Assembly: GCA_038207425.1 (NCBI GenBank)
Contig: JBBQZU010000013.1
Span: 35,064-99,063 of the forward strand
DNA from: JBBQZU01 sp038207425
GTDB taxonomy: Bacteria; Bacteroidota; Bacteroidia; Flavobacteriales_D; Cryomorphaceae
DNA: 64,000 nucleotides
Direction: 5' to 3'
Position numbers and translations under genes: made by a program. Under the pieces are notes generated by a model. That model was not told the DNA's origin. It worked only from the letters and a program-made list of their open reading frames with translations, and did not search any database. Shown here one piece after another: positions 9,056 through 18,446 of this stretch (position 1 is the stretch's first letter; the number at the start of each line of letters is the position of its first letter).

Positions 9056-12000
9056 TCAATTTAGAATTACGAGCTTTTCAAATTTCGACACTTTCTCACC
9101 GGCGGGGTTGCGCACAGTTACCTTGTAAACGTATACCCCGGTTGCCAGCCTGTCTCCAAAATCATCCCTACCATTCCACGCTATTGGCTCATTACGAAAA
9201 CCATCTGTATTTGATACAGTAACAATTGATTTTACCAACTTTCCACTTATGGTGAAAACTTCGATTTGTACATTCAGAAACTCGCAGCTTTGATTGTGTT
9301 CAAAATAAAAATCGGTTCGTGTGGTAAAAGGATTCGGGTAGTTCAATACCCGGTCTATCACAAATTCTTCGCTGTTCGCTACAACAAACTCCATTGTCTC
9401 TTCACTAGAATTGTTGTGTACATTCCAGACCTTTAACTTCAGGCTATGGTTGCCCGGCTCAAGTTTATCAAGCTTATAAATGATCTTTCCGCTTTTATAC
9501 GTATTCAAATCTGATTCATAATACTCGTTGAGTAAAATCACTTTTCGCGTGTCTCCGTCGATGGTTGCTGTGATATCATGTCCAATACCGCTTCCTACTG
9601 TGTTAATACCACTTTCGTCAAATATTTTTGAAAGCAGTGTAGGTGTTTCGCTCGTGAAGCCTCCATTCACGAAGTTCTCATCATTCATAAAAACGCTGAC
9701 TTGCGGTCCCTGACCATTGTCCACTGCATTTGGATCCCTGTCGCCAATATTTAGATTATTGAGATAACCCGTAGCATCTTCATTTTCGTTGTAGGCATAA
9801 AGGCTGATTCTTGCTGTTGTGTCTACCGCAAAAGATATATCGCGTGGTAAAACGAATTCGAAGGTGAATTGCCCGCTTATAACTTCAGCGTTGCCCCTGT
9901 AAATTACGTCTTCCTGCGTTTTAAATACCATCGGGTTGCCGCCATCATTGGCAAGTGTAGTCTTGGTCTTCTCACGGTCAAATACCGTTGCAACGAGCCT
10001 TCCATTAAAATCGCCGAAGGGGCTGCCATTGTCTCTGAGTATTGAACCTTTCACGCGCACCACAGCAAGAGCTTTTAGTGTATCAACGGGCTGATCTAAC
10101 GTATCAGTAATTGCAGTTATAATGGCCCTGTGCTTAGGTATGGCTAGGGGCAGTGCAGGATCTCCAATAAGTGAAAAATTACGGTGATTAGAGCTGCCTG
10201 CAGTAAGCGACGCATTTTTACAATCGCGGCTTACATCGCCCACTCTTGTCACTATCTCGCTGGCAGGTCGGTTAAATAGCGCGTCATAGAATCGCTGGTT
10301 CAGTGTAAAGTTAGGACCTGAATACACCAGTCTTGTGGTTGTAAGAAGGGCGATACCGCCTCCATTTCCATTTAGCAATACGTGCTCACCCGCCGATGTG
10401 CGAAGGGGATCGTCAAAACGTGTAAACTCACAGGTAGCCGTCATAAACAGCGGCATTGCAAAGGTGTTATCCCAGCCTAGAATAGTAGGAATATCCAGTA
10501 TTCGCTCTTGCGTCCAACCTAATTCGCCTCCGTGACCGATATAGTTAATTATAAAGGCTCCGCTCTTAACTCTTCTATTTATGGCTTCATTCACAGTAGG
10601 GTATCTTGAACCTCCCGGTGTGGCAACTTGTGGAAATGCATCAATAAAGATGCGCTCCAGATTATAATTGCGCGTATAGCTATTTATTTGATTTGAAATA
10701 GAACTAGACTTGACCATATGATCATTGCCATCTTCGTCATCTGCCACGAGCGAAATAACATTTCTCCATGCTCCTATATTGGATGATGCTGTATTGCAAA
10801 CCGTACAATTGGGACTGAAGTCCTGCTCAGTGACGGCCATGTAGCGCTTTATTTTATTCACAACCGAGGTGGCTTCCTGATTGTTTTTCACTACAATTCT
10901 GCCTATGCCAATATCCATTACATCAATAATAGACTCGCCTTCGTTATCGTCAAGAAAACCAAAATAGTCGTCACTGACATACGAAGCCGCAGGGAGTAAA
11001 GTCACCGACGACTGATATGTAGGAATGAAATTGGTATTACCGGGTGTGGTGTTTCTGTTGTCATAGGACCCGTCACCGAATAGCAGAAGATATCTGGGCA
11101 TCGCATCAGTATTACCGTTAGCTCGGTCATACAGCATTTTCATCAGCGATTTGATAGTAGTAATATCGCGCATACCTGATGAAAATTCATTGTAAACTTC
11201 ATTGAGCTTTACTACTGCAACATTCAAAGGATCGAGGGCATAATTTCTGTGAAGGTTGGCTAGATCTTCTGCTCTGCTCATAAACTGACCAGGAGCGAGA
11301 ATAATCATATCTATCACTCCATCCTGTCCAAGGCTATGCAAGTTTTGATTTGAAACTTGGCCAAATTGCGCAGGGGCAGGAAAAGCGTTTCCTGAAAAGG
11401 CTACAAACTCTCTAAGTGTAGGGGTATTGAGTATAAAGCTTGCCTGATCACCATTTTGTGTAAGCTGAACACGACGTACTTCAGAGGGAGCTGTTACCTC
11501 CCATACTTCACTTACTGCGGCTGCATTGCTGATGGTAAATCGTGAAACCCTTCCGGGAGCAACCGATTTCGCATCGCGAAAAATCATTTGGGTGCCTGAC
11601 ATCTGCAGTCGGCGTCTGAAATTGACATTCAGCCAGTTGATCCAACCAACAGCCGAAGCTGCATTCTTTGTATAATCAAGGCTGATTGTTAAAGCCGCAG
11701 GAGGATTCGCAAGCGCTACATTTAGGTTGGCATTGTTGGCATAGATTGAAGTGACACCGGTAGAAACATTTAAAACGAATATAGAATCACGCGCTCCATT
11801 TACCCTTAACCCAACTTTACATGAACCTGATACTGTTGTTCTGGAAATTACATTGGCTCTAACAACAGCCACTGAACCCGGCTCAGGATTTGGAAATGTA
11901 TATTGGCTGCCGCCAAAAGTGTAAAGGGTTTGTACATCGAACTTTTCTCCGTACCACTCGCGCCCGCTTTTGATGAGGTTTTCACGTTCGGATTCATGAA

Positions 12001-12937
12001 ATGTATAATCATTGAACGCCGTTACATCAAAATTCGGATTGTCAGATGCATTTGGCAAACTCGTGATTCTTTTAGCAATATCGCCGGTATTGATACCTAT
12101 AAAGTAGTACGACGTATCGCAGAAGTTGTGTCTGGAATGGTTGAACAACTGAGTTGTTTCATCGTAAGTCCATTTATTGGGTCCTTTTGCATAAAAAAGG
12201 ATATAATCATTCTGATCGAAAACCCCGTCGCTCTCTCCTTCTACAAAAATGTTATTTGACAACAAATCATCGGGTCTTGGAATGCTATTATTAAAAGGAA
12301 GCTGTCCATAACCGTTTCCATAAATATTTAGTGATTGAGGATTAAGACTTTGAACATTCACCCCTAAAGCAGTGAGGTAATTTCTATCAATGCGGTATAG
12401 GCCATCGGCTACTACACCTATCTTGTACCAATCGCCACTAGCCATAATACTGTTTGCGGCATACGTTTGTGATTTGGCTCTGGCCGGACTTGGCTGCGTC
12501 TGTACTTTAATTTTGAATCGGGTAACTTCTTCAATTTGGCCAAGAGAGCCACTAATGGGCATGTACTCAAAAATTACAACCTGCTGGCCACGTTCGGTCT
12601 TAGCATCCCACCTAAATGCAGCCAAAGCTTCAGGCCTTATACTGTTGAGAACCTTGCTATGATTAGGATATACAATAGATGATTGTATAACTTCAATTGT
12701 AACATTTGACACTGCCTGACCTTTGCCAAGTACAATTTTATTTAAGTATACAGGATAAAAACTGGAAGCTTCATGATGAAAAGCTCCGGCAAAAGATGGT
12801 CTGGTGTAAACTTGTTCATCAAAATTAAAAGTACGCATATCACGCTCCCAATCCACTTGGAATTCAAATTCTACCTGAGCGCTAACATCCAAGGATAAAG
12901 CTGTACATAAAGCAATTAAGGCCGTTATTCTTTTCAT
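9056..12937 (-). CDS. porU: T9SS signal-peptidase/sortase PorU
   Basis: About 1293 aa, a normal length for flavobacterial PorU. It cleaves the C-terminal signal of T9SS cargo and attaches the protein at the cell surface. The start at 12937 gives a clean signal peptide (MKRITALIALCTALSLDVSAQ), whereas the longer frame start at 12970 does not. After N-terminal beta-rich domains comes a gingipain-like C25 domain. Its catalytic His is in YIGHGGE (codon near 10532) and its catalytic Cys is in TATCEFTRFD (codon near 10430). The C-terminus has its own sorting-type domain (NYPNPFTTRTDFYFE and LATGVYVYKV). PorU is diverged from porP, and porV follows it. Confidence 0.96.
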   Translation of the reverse strand: MKRITALIALCTALSLDVSAQVEFEFQVDWERDMRTFNFDEQVYTRPSFAGAFHHEASSFYPVYLNKIVLGKGQAVSNVTIEVIQSSIVYPNHSKVLNSIRPEALAAFRWDAKTERGQQVVIFEYMPISGSLGQIEEVTRFKIKVQTQPSPARAKSQTYAANSIMASGDWYKIGVVADGLYRIDRNYLTALGVNVQSLNPQSLNIYGNGYGQLPFNNSIPRPDDLLSNNIFVEGESDGVFDQNDYILFYAKGPNKWTYDETTQLFNHSRHNFCDTSYYFIGINTGDIAKRITSLPNASDNPNFDVTAFNDYTFHESERENLIKSGREWYGEKFDVQTLYTFGGSQYTFPNPEPGSVAVVRANVISRTTVSGSCKVGLRVNGARDSIFVLNVSTGVTSIYANNANLNVALANPPAALTISLDYTKNAASAVGWINWLNVNFRRRLQMSGTQMIFRDAKSVAPGRVSRFTISNAAAVSEVWEVTAPSEVRRVQLTQNGDQASFILNTPTLREFVAFSGNAFPAPAQFGQVSNQNLHSLGQDGVIDMIILAPGQFMSRAEDLANLHRNYALDPLNVAVVKLNEVYNEFSSGMRDITTIKSLMKMLYDRANGNTDAMPRYLLLFGDGSYDNRNTTPGNTNFIPTYQSSVTLLPAASYVSDDYFGFLDDNEGESIIDVMDIGIGRIVVKNNQEATSVVNKIKRYMAVTEQDFSPNCTVCNTASSNIGAWRNVISLVADDEDGNDHMVKSSSISNQINSYTRNYNLERIFIDAFPQVATPGGSRYPTVNEAINRRVKSGAFIINYIGHGGELGWTQERILDIPTILGWDNTFAMPLFMTATCEFTRFDDPLRTSAGEHVLLNGNGGGIALLTTTRLVYSGPNFTLNQRFYDALFNRPASEIVTRVGDVSRDCKNASLTAGSSNHRNFSLIGDPALPLAIPKHRAIITAITDTLDQPVDTLKALAVVRVKGSILRDNGSPFGDFNGRLVATVFDREKTKTTLANDGGNPMVFKTQEDVIYRGNAEVISGQFTFEFVLPRDISFAVDTTARISLYAYNENEDATGYLNNLNIGDRDPNAVDNGQGPQVSVFMNDENFVNGGFTSETPTLLSKIFDESGINTVGSGIGHDITATIDGDTRKVILLNEYYESDLNTYKSGKIIYKLDKLEPGNHSLKLKVWNVHNNSSEETMEFVVANSEEFVIDRVLNYPNPFTTRTDFYFEHNQSCEFLNVQIEVFTISGKLVKSIVTVSNTDGFRNEPIAWNGRDDFGDRLATGVYVYKVTVRNPAGEKVSKFEKLVILN

Positions 12938-12980
12938 CTCAATCATCAAATCAGGACAGAAGCACCCCAAGATTGGGCAA

Positions 12981-12988
12981 CAAAATTA
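12981..12988 (-). promoter_or_regulatory. -7 box of the porU operon promoter
   Basis: The minus strand reads TAATTTTG, a full TAnnTTTG match, 43 bases before the porU ATG. A TTG occurs only 15 bases upstream, so the -33 part is uncertain. Confidence 0.4.
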
Positions 12989-12997
12989 CTCACTGAA

Positions 12998-13030
12998 TTG
13001 AAACAAGCAGAAAGAAATTAAGTACCTTTA
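12998..13030 (+). promoter_or_regulatory. Weak promoter candidate for porP-gldJ
   Basis: TTG at 12998-13000, a 22-base spacer and TACCTTTA (seven of eight bases as expected, the final G is A). It would give a leader of about 115 bases before porP. No other -7-like box was seen closer to the gene. Confidence 0.3.
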
Positions 13031-13153
13031 GTCCGTAAACATTGGAGAAACGAATGAGGAGTATTATTATTGCGCTCAAATTGGTGTCAATCCTTGTTTA
13101 AAAAAATTCGTATCATTGGTGCCACAAAATTATAAGCAACCCCAGAGGCGTAT

Positions 13154-14131
13154 ATGTTGAGGAAACTCTTACTTACAGCAGTTGTACCGGCTACGTTCTG
13201 CTTCTTTGCTGCGACTAATGAAGCGTATGCTCAAGACCCCGCCTTCACGCAGTTTTACGCTAATCCACTTTATTTGAACCCTGCATTTGCGGGTACCAAT
13301 AAATGTCCGCGCGTTGTACTCAATTACAGGAACCAGTGGCCCGCCCTGTCCGGTAATTTTGCGACTTACAGCGCGTCATACGATCAGTATGTGGATGTTG
13401 TAAATGGCGGTCTTGGCTTTTATATCCTCCATGACAATGCCGGTAGAGGTACCTTGACTTCACTTTCGATAAATGGAATTTATTCCTATCAGGTAGCATT
13501 ATCGAGTACTGTATCGATGGTAGCCGGTTTTCAGGCATCCTATTTTCAGCGTTCTCTTGATTGGGGAAGCCTCACCTTTGGAGACCAAATAGATCCGCGA
13601 CGCGGTTTTATCTACAGCACGCAGGACACTCCCCGTGGTGGCAACGTTGACAATGTTGACTTCTCATCAGGATTTGTGATATACAGCGAAACCTTTTATG
13701 GAGGAGTTGCCGTACACCATTTGTTTGAACCTAACGAATCGCTCATAGTGCAAGAGTCGCCATTGGAAAGAAAATATACGTTGCATGCCGGCGCTAAAAT
13801 CTACCTTAACAAAGATTTTAAAGGCGAGAGTGAGACTTCGGTCTCCCCAAACATCCTTTATCAGAGGCAGTTTGACTTTGAGCAGATCAACGTTGGGTTG
13901 TATGCACAAAAAGGACCGATGATCTTGGGAGCATGGTACCGTCTTCAGGATTCATTTATTTTGCTGGTGGGCGTTGAAGCTGAACAATTCAAAATTGGTT
14001 ACAGCTACGACCTTACCACCAATAGACTGACTACCCAAACCGCGGGTTCACATGAATTGTCAGCTACCTTCACGTTCAATTGCAAGCCTGTAAAGAAAAA
14101 GTTCAGGGCAATAAGTTGTCCGGCATTCTAG
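13154..14131 (+). CDS. porP: PorP/SprF-family type IX secretion outer-membrane protein
   Basis: 325 aa. The N-terminal signal peptide ends near EAYAQ. The family hallmark QDPAFTQFYANPLYLNPAFA follows directly, then a beta-barrel. PorP/SprF proteins are outer-membrane partners of T9SS; the PorP paralogue binds the PorK/PorN ring, and SprF helps secrete the adhesin SprB. Here the gene is directly upstream of gldJ (33 bases), not in a porPKLMN cluster. Genomes usually hold several paralogues, so it could equally be an SprF-type accessory. The symbol marks the family only. Confidence 0.85.
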   Translation: MLRKLLLTAVVPATFCFFAATNEAYAQDPAFTQFYANPLYLNPAFAGTNKCPRVVLNYRNQWPALSGNFATYSASYDQYVDVVNGGLGFYILHDNAGRGTLTSLSINGIYSYQVALSSTVSMVAGFQASYFQRSLDWGSLTFGDQIDPRRGFIYSTQDTPRGGNVDNVDFSSGFVIYSETFYGGVAVHHLFEPNESLIVQESPLERKYTLHAGAKIYLNKDFKGESETSVSPNILYQRQFDFEQINVGLYAQKGPMILGAWYRLQDSFILLVGVEAEQFKIGYSYDLTTNRLTTQTAGSHELSATFTFNCKPVKKKFRAISCPAF

Positions 14132-14164
14132 TTTAATAGCGAAACCTGCACCGAAAAATTACAT

Positions 14165-15901
14165 ATGAAACTTAACATTCAAAATTCTGTTTTTGTGTTA
14201 CTTGCAGCAATCTTCGGATTGTCGGTAACTTCATGCAGATACGAATCTTCAAATTCTACGGGTTGGAATTACAATGACCCACGAAACGGAGGTTATGAAA
14301 AAGTACCCTATTACGAGCAGGAAACAGGCCCCGGCCTTGTGCTTATCGAAGGAGGTACTTTTACAATGGGAGCCACAGAAGAAATGGTAACAAAGGACTG
14401 GACCAATATGCAACGCAGGGTTACAGTATCGTCCTTCTATATGGATGAAACGGAAGTTACTAACCACCATTGGCTGGAATACCTCTACTGGATTAAAAGG
14501 GTGTACTCTACTGACTACCCCGAAATTCACGACAAGGCATTGCCTGACTCGTTGGTATGGAGATCGAAACTTGCCTACAACGAACCTTATGTAGATTATT
14601 ACTTGCGCCACCCTGCATTTAATGATTATCCGGTGGTAGGAGTAAACTGGCTGCAGGCCAACGACTATTGCGCATGGAGAAGCGATCGCGTAAACGAAGC
14701 CATTCTCATCAGGGAAGGACTTTTTGAGCATTTTCCGCAGCAAAGAAATGAAGACCATTTCAGCACTGATGCCTATTATGCCGGCCAGTATGAAAGCGGC
14801 AAGAGGGTAGATGGTCTTCCTGACCTTGACCCTGAGAAAGATTTCAGAAATGTTCGCATGGAAGATGGTATACTGTTGCCAAGATACAGACTGCCAACTG
14901 AAGCTGAATGGGAGTTCGCGGCATATGGTCTTATCGGCAATACTTTTCAGGAACTTGTTACACAGCGAAAAGTGTACCCCTGGAATGGACACTACGTAAG
15001 GGATGGCAATAATAATAGCCGCTATTATGGAGAGTTTGTTGCCAACTTTGTAAGAGGCCGTGGTGACTATATGGGAGTTGCAGGCAGTCTTAATGACAAT
15101 GCTGATATTACTGCTGCTGTTTACATGTATCAACCCAATGACTATGGTTTGTACAATATGGCGGGCAACGTTAGCGAATGGGTAATGGACGTATACCGTC
15201 CACTCAGCCATGAAGATGTGGATGAATTCAGACCATTCCGTGGTAATGTATACAAAACAAAGGTTCTTAACAGTCAGCGAAGTATAGACGAAAAGCTTAC
15301 GATCGTAACGTACGATGTAGCCGGTATTCTTGAGTACATCACTGATTTTTCAAAAGTCACAGAAGGTAGGCTTAATCCAGAAGAAGCACAATTGATTGAA
15401 AACCTGTCTTCATTTGCTCAACAAGCTTCAGAGAGATACGAAGAAGGCAAAGCTGATGAAGCCTATACGCTTATACGCGATGGTTTTCAGCAAGTGCGTA
15501 CAAGCAATGTACGTATAGCGCCTGAACTACTAAGTGGCCTTGGTACCTTTGTGGAGGATACTCCGGGCGGACTTCGTATGCGTGAAGTAAGGCCTGAAGA
15601 GAACATTGACCGCGACAATTACCGCCTTGCTGACAATATCAACCACAAAGACGGTGACTTCCTTTCGAGTATAGACTACCTAAGTCCTACCGCTAATGAA
15701 AACAGCATGTATGACTATGGATCATCAACCCTGGTAAGCAATCGCTCGCGGGTATACAAGGGTGCCAGTTGGAGAGACCGTGCTTATTACCTCAGCCCGG
15801 GCACACGTCGTTACCTTGACGAGCGCAAGGCCACAGCTACCATCGGCTTCCGATGCGCTATGGACCGGGTAGGCAGCCCAGTAGGTTTAAAACAAAAGTG
15901 A
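14165..15901 (+). CDS. gldJ: Gliding motility lipoprotein GldJ
   Basis: 578 aa. The lipoprotein signal ends SVTSC at Cys 24. GldJ is needed for gliding and for stability of other Gld/T9SS proteins at the outer membrane. The fold is FGE-sulfatase/SUMF1-like, as in GldK. GPGLVLIEGGTFTMGATEE, YMDETEVTN, YPVVGVNWLQANDYCAW and LPTEAEWEFAA are visible, with ASWRDRAYYLSPGTRRYL and IGFRCAMDRVG at the end. A mostly helical segment of about 100 residues (around 375-475, containing LNPEEAQLIENL) interrupts the fold. GldJ is told from GldK by the long LEYLYWIKRVYSTDYPE block and by murF downstream, as in Flavobacterium. It ends in TGA and a terminator follows. Confidence 0.93.
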   Translation: MKLNIQNSVFVLLAAIFGLSVTSCRYESSNSTGWNYNDPRNGGYEKVPYYEQETGPGLVLIEGGTFTMGATEEMVTKDWTNMQRRVTVSSFYMDETEVTNHHWLEYLYWIKRVYSTDYPEIHDKALPDSLVWRSKLAYNEPYVDYYLRHPAFNDYPVVGVNWLQANDYCAWRSDRVNEAILIREGLFEHFPQQRNEDHFSTDAYYAGQYESGKRVDGLPDLDPEKDFRNVRMEDGILLPRYRLPTEAEWEFAAYGLIGNTFQELVTQRKVYPWNGHYVRDGNNNSRYYGEFVANFVRGRGDYMGVAGSLNDNADITAAVYMYQPNDYGLYNMAGNVSEWVMDVYRPLSHEDVDEFRPFRGNVYKTKVLNSQRSIDEKLTIVTYDVAGILEYITDFSKVTEGRLNPEEAQLIENLSSFAQQASERYEEGKADEAYTLIRDGFQQVRTSNVRIAPELLSGLGTFVEDTPGGLRMREVRPEENIDRDNYRLADNINHKDGDFLSSIDYLSPTANENSMYDYGSSTLVSNRSRVYKGASWRDRAYYLSPGTRRYLDERKATATIGFRCAMDRVGSPVGLKQK

Positions 15902-15923
15902 TCTGATAAAAAGAAATAAAAAG

Positions 15924-15956
15924 AAAACCGGTCTCATGGCCGGTTTTTTTATTTTT
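15924..15956 (+). terminator. Intrinsic terminator after gldJ
   Basis: An AAAACCGG/CCGGTTTT stem with an 8-base loop is followed by a T-rich run. It separates porP-gldJ from murF, whose ATG is only a few bases downstream. Confidence 0.85.
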
Positions 15957-15961
15957 CGCCC

Positions 15962-17245
15962 ATGGAAATAGCAACGCTCTACGAAGTTTACAAACAATAT
16001 CCTCTTGTAACCACCGATACGAGAAAAGACCTTACCGGCAGTATTTTCTTTTGCTTGAAAGGGCCGAATTTTGATGCCAATGGATTTGCAAAAGAAGCAT
16101 TAAAAAAAGGCGCTGCATGGGTTGTTGCCGATGATTTCTCACTCCTGGGAGAAGAAAAAATTACTGTGGTGCGCGATTCCCTTATTGCTCTTCAATCACT
16201 GGCCACGTTTCACAGAAGGAAGTTCAAATTTCCTGTGATAGGCATCACAGGTAGCAATGGTAAAACAACAAACAAAGAACTTATACATTCAGCGCTTTCA
16301 ACAAAGTACCTCACCTTCGCCACCAAAGGCAATCTCAACAATCATATAGGAGTACCGCTCACCCTCCTTAAAATACCTCTGAATGCTGAAATGGCCGTAA
16401 TAGAAATGGGAGCCAATCATCAGGGAGAAATCAGAGATCTGAGTGCAATATGCCAACCTGACTTTGGAATTATCACGAATATCGGGCTTGCGCACCTTGA
16501 AGGTTTTGGAGGGCCTGAAGGAGTAAAAAAAGGAAAAAAAGAACTCTACGACCACATTTCAATACGCGGCGGAAAAGTTATTGTGAATGCCGACGACCCT
16601 GTTCTCATGGAGATTTCAGAAGGTCTTGATAGAATAACCTTTGGAAATAGTACCAAGGCTTTAATAAAAGGCAACATACTAAATAGTAAACCCTTCATTT
16701 CATTTACCTATACAGAAGGAGATTTTACATCGCCGCAGATATATACGCAACTTGTGGGAGACTATAACCTGCCCAATTTGCTGACTGCCGTTTGCGCAGG
16801 CAGAATTTTTGGCGTAGAACACCAAAGCATAAAGTCAGCACTTGAGTCGTACGCCCCTTCTAATCAGCGATCACAGCTCGTAAAGACAATACACAATACC
16901 ATAATTCTCGATGCATATAATGCAAACCCGAGCAGTATGCAAGTGGCTTTAAATAACTTCGCTTCAATGGATGGATATAAAATTGCGATGGTAGGCCATA
17001 TGCTCGAATTAGGTGATTCATCACAAACCCAGCACCAATTGCTAATCGACCAAATAAAAACCCTGAATTTAGAAGCATACCTTGTAGGTATCAATTTTAA
17101 GAGTTGCGATGTGAAAGGACTCAAATGGTTTGCAAATTCAGATGAACTAAGTGCATTCATATCCGAAAATCCTGTAAAAAACAAAACCATCCTGCTAAAA
17201 GGGAGCAGGATGGCCGCAATGGAAAAACTCGAAAAAGTGCTTTAG
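15962..17245 (+). CDS. murF: UDP-N-acetylmuramoyl-tripeptide--D-alanyl-D-alanine ligase
   Basis: 427 aa. It adds D-Ala-D-Ala to UDP-MurNAc-tripeptide, the last cytoplasmic step of the peptidoglycan precursor. The N-terminal MurF domain has VTTDTRKDLTGSIFFCLKG. The ATP-binding loop is GITGSNGKTTNKEL, and the central domain has EMGANHQGEI and NIGLAHLEGFGG. The C-terminal ligase domain has LDAYNANPSSM. The first codon lies just beyond a terminator, so it must have its own promoter or rely on leakage. It overlaps the end of the convergent acyl-CoA dehydrogenase gene by 4 bases. Confidence 0.96.
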   Translation: MEIATLYEVYKQYPLVTTDTRKDLTGSIFFCLKGPNFDANGFAKEALKKGAAWVVADDFSLLGEEKITVVRDSLIALQSLATFHRRKFKFPVIGITGSNGKTTNKELIHSALSTKYLTFATKGNLNNHIGVPLTLLKIPLNAEMAVIEMGANHQGEIRDLSAICQPDFGIITNIGLAHLEGFGGPEGVKKGKKELYDHISIRGGKVIVNADDPVLMEISEGLDRITFGNSTKALIKGNILNSKPFISFTYTEGDFTSPQIYTQLVGDYNLPNLLTAVCAGRIFGVEHQSIKSALESYAPSNQRSQLVKTIHNTIILDAYNANPSSMQVALNNFASMDGYKIAMVGHMLELGDSSQTQHQLLIDQIKTLNLEAYLVGINFKSCDVKGLKWFANSDELSAFISENPVKNKTILLKGSRMAAMEKLEKVL

Positions 17246-18387
17246 TCAGCCAGTACAGCTCGGCTTATTACTATTTTCTGAATCTCACTGGTACCTTCGT
17301 AGATTTGAGTAATCTTCGCGTCGCGCATCAATCGCTCTACATGGTACTCCTTAACATAGCCATAACCACCATGCACCTGAACTGCTTCTATAGTAGTATC
17401 CATGGCCACCTTGCTTGCAAACAGCTTAGCCATCGACGAGGCAAGGTCAAAATTCTCACCTGCATCTTTAATTTGAGCGGCCTTCAGGCAAAGTAACCTG
17501 GCTGCCTCAATATTTGTAGCCATATCGGCAAGCTTAAACGCAATTGCCTGATGCTCATGCAGAGGTTTACCAAATGATTTTCGCTCTTTACTATAAGCCA
17601 ATGAGAGTTCGTATGCCCCGCTTGCTATACCCAGCGCCTGTGAAGCGATACCAATTCTACCTCCACTTAGTGTTTTCATGGCAAATTTAAATCCGAAGCC
17701 ATCATCACCTATTCTGTTTGACTTTGGCACTTTCACATCCTGAAACATGAGGGTATGAGTATCGCTTCCGCGGATTCCCAATTTATCTTCTTTTGCACCC
17801 ACTATAAAACCCGGCATATCGCGCTCCACAATGAGACAATTTATACCGCGATGGCCTTTTGATGCGTCAGTTTGTGCAATAACCAGATATACAGAAGCGC
17901 TTTTGCCGTTGGTAATCCAGTTCTTCGTGCCATTCAAAAGGTAATGATCACCCATATCGATGGCAGTTGTTTTTTGCGAAGTTGCATCTGAGCCTGCTTC
18001 CGGCTCACTGAGGCAAAATGCACCAATCTTTTCTCCTTTGGCCAATGGCACGAGAAACTTCAGTTTTTGCTCTTCTGAGCCGTACTTATCTATCCCCCAG
18101 CATACAAGGCTATTATTTACCGAAACGCATACAGAAGCTGATGCATCGATCTTGCTTAGTTCTTCCATTGCGAGCACATAAGAAACGGTATCCATACCGG
18201 CCCCACCGTACTTTGGGTCAATCATCATCCCCATAAAACCAAGCTCCCCGAGTTGCCTCATTTCATCCTTTGGGAATTTTTGCTCTCGGTCGCGTTCAAT
18301 CACTCCAGGTTTCAAAACATTCTGAGCGAAATCTCTAGCTGCATCTCGCACAGCAATTTGCTCTTCGGTAAATTCAAAATTCATCAT
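17242..18387 (-). CDS. Acyl-CoA dehydrogenase
   Basis: 381 aa, the standard length of short/medium-chain acyl-CoA dehydrogenases. It is a FAD flavoprotein introducing a trans-2 double bond into acyl-CoA. GAFCLSEPEAGSDA (substrate/FAD loop), WITNG, GGRIGIASQALGIA and VQVHGGYGYVKEYHVERL are visible. The catalytic Glu is in IYEGTSEIQ near the C-terminus. The chain-length preference cannot be read from sequence; the closest named relatives are butyryl- or short-chain enzymes. It is transcribed alone, convergent with murF and divergent from anmK. Confidence 0.93.
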   Translation of the reverse strand: MMNFEFTEEQIAVRDAARDFAQNVLKPGVIERDREQKFPKDEMRQLGELGFMGMMIDPKYGGAGMDTVSYVLAMEELSKIDASASVCVSVNNSLVCWGIDKYGSEEQKLKFLVPLAKGEKIGAFCLSEPEAGSDATSQKTTAIDMGDHYLLNGTKNWITNGKSASVYLVIAQTDASKGHRGINCLIVERDMPGFIVGAKEDKLGIRGSDTHTLMFQDVKVPKSNRIGDDGFGFKFAMKTLSGGRIGIASQALGIASGAYELSLAYSKERKSFGKPLHEHQAIAFKLADMATNIEAARLLCLKAAQIKDAGENFDLASSMAKLFASKVAMDTTIEAVQVHGGYGYVKEYHVERLMRDAKITQIYEGTSEIQKIVISRAVLAD

Positions 18388-18446
18388 TAGATTCCCTTTT
18401 TTCAGTGGTGTGCAAATTTAATGATTCAGATTAATAAATTCGAGCC

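Noticed and set aside
14249..15211. 320-codon open frame antisense to gldJ
   Set aside because: Composition is a mirror of the gldJ codons, with no signal, domain or start context; the gldJ frame is clearly the real one.
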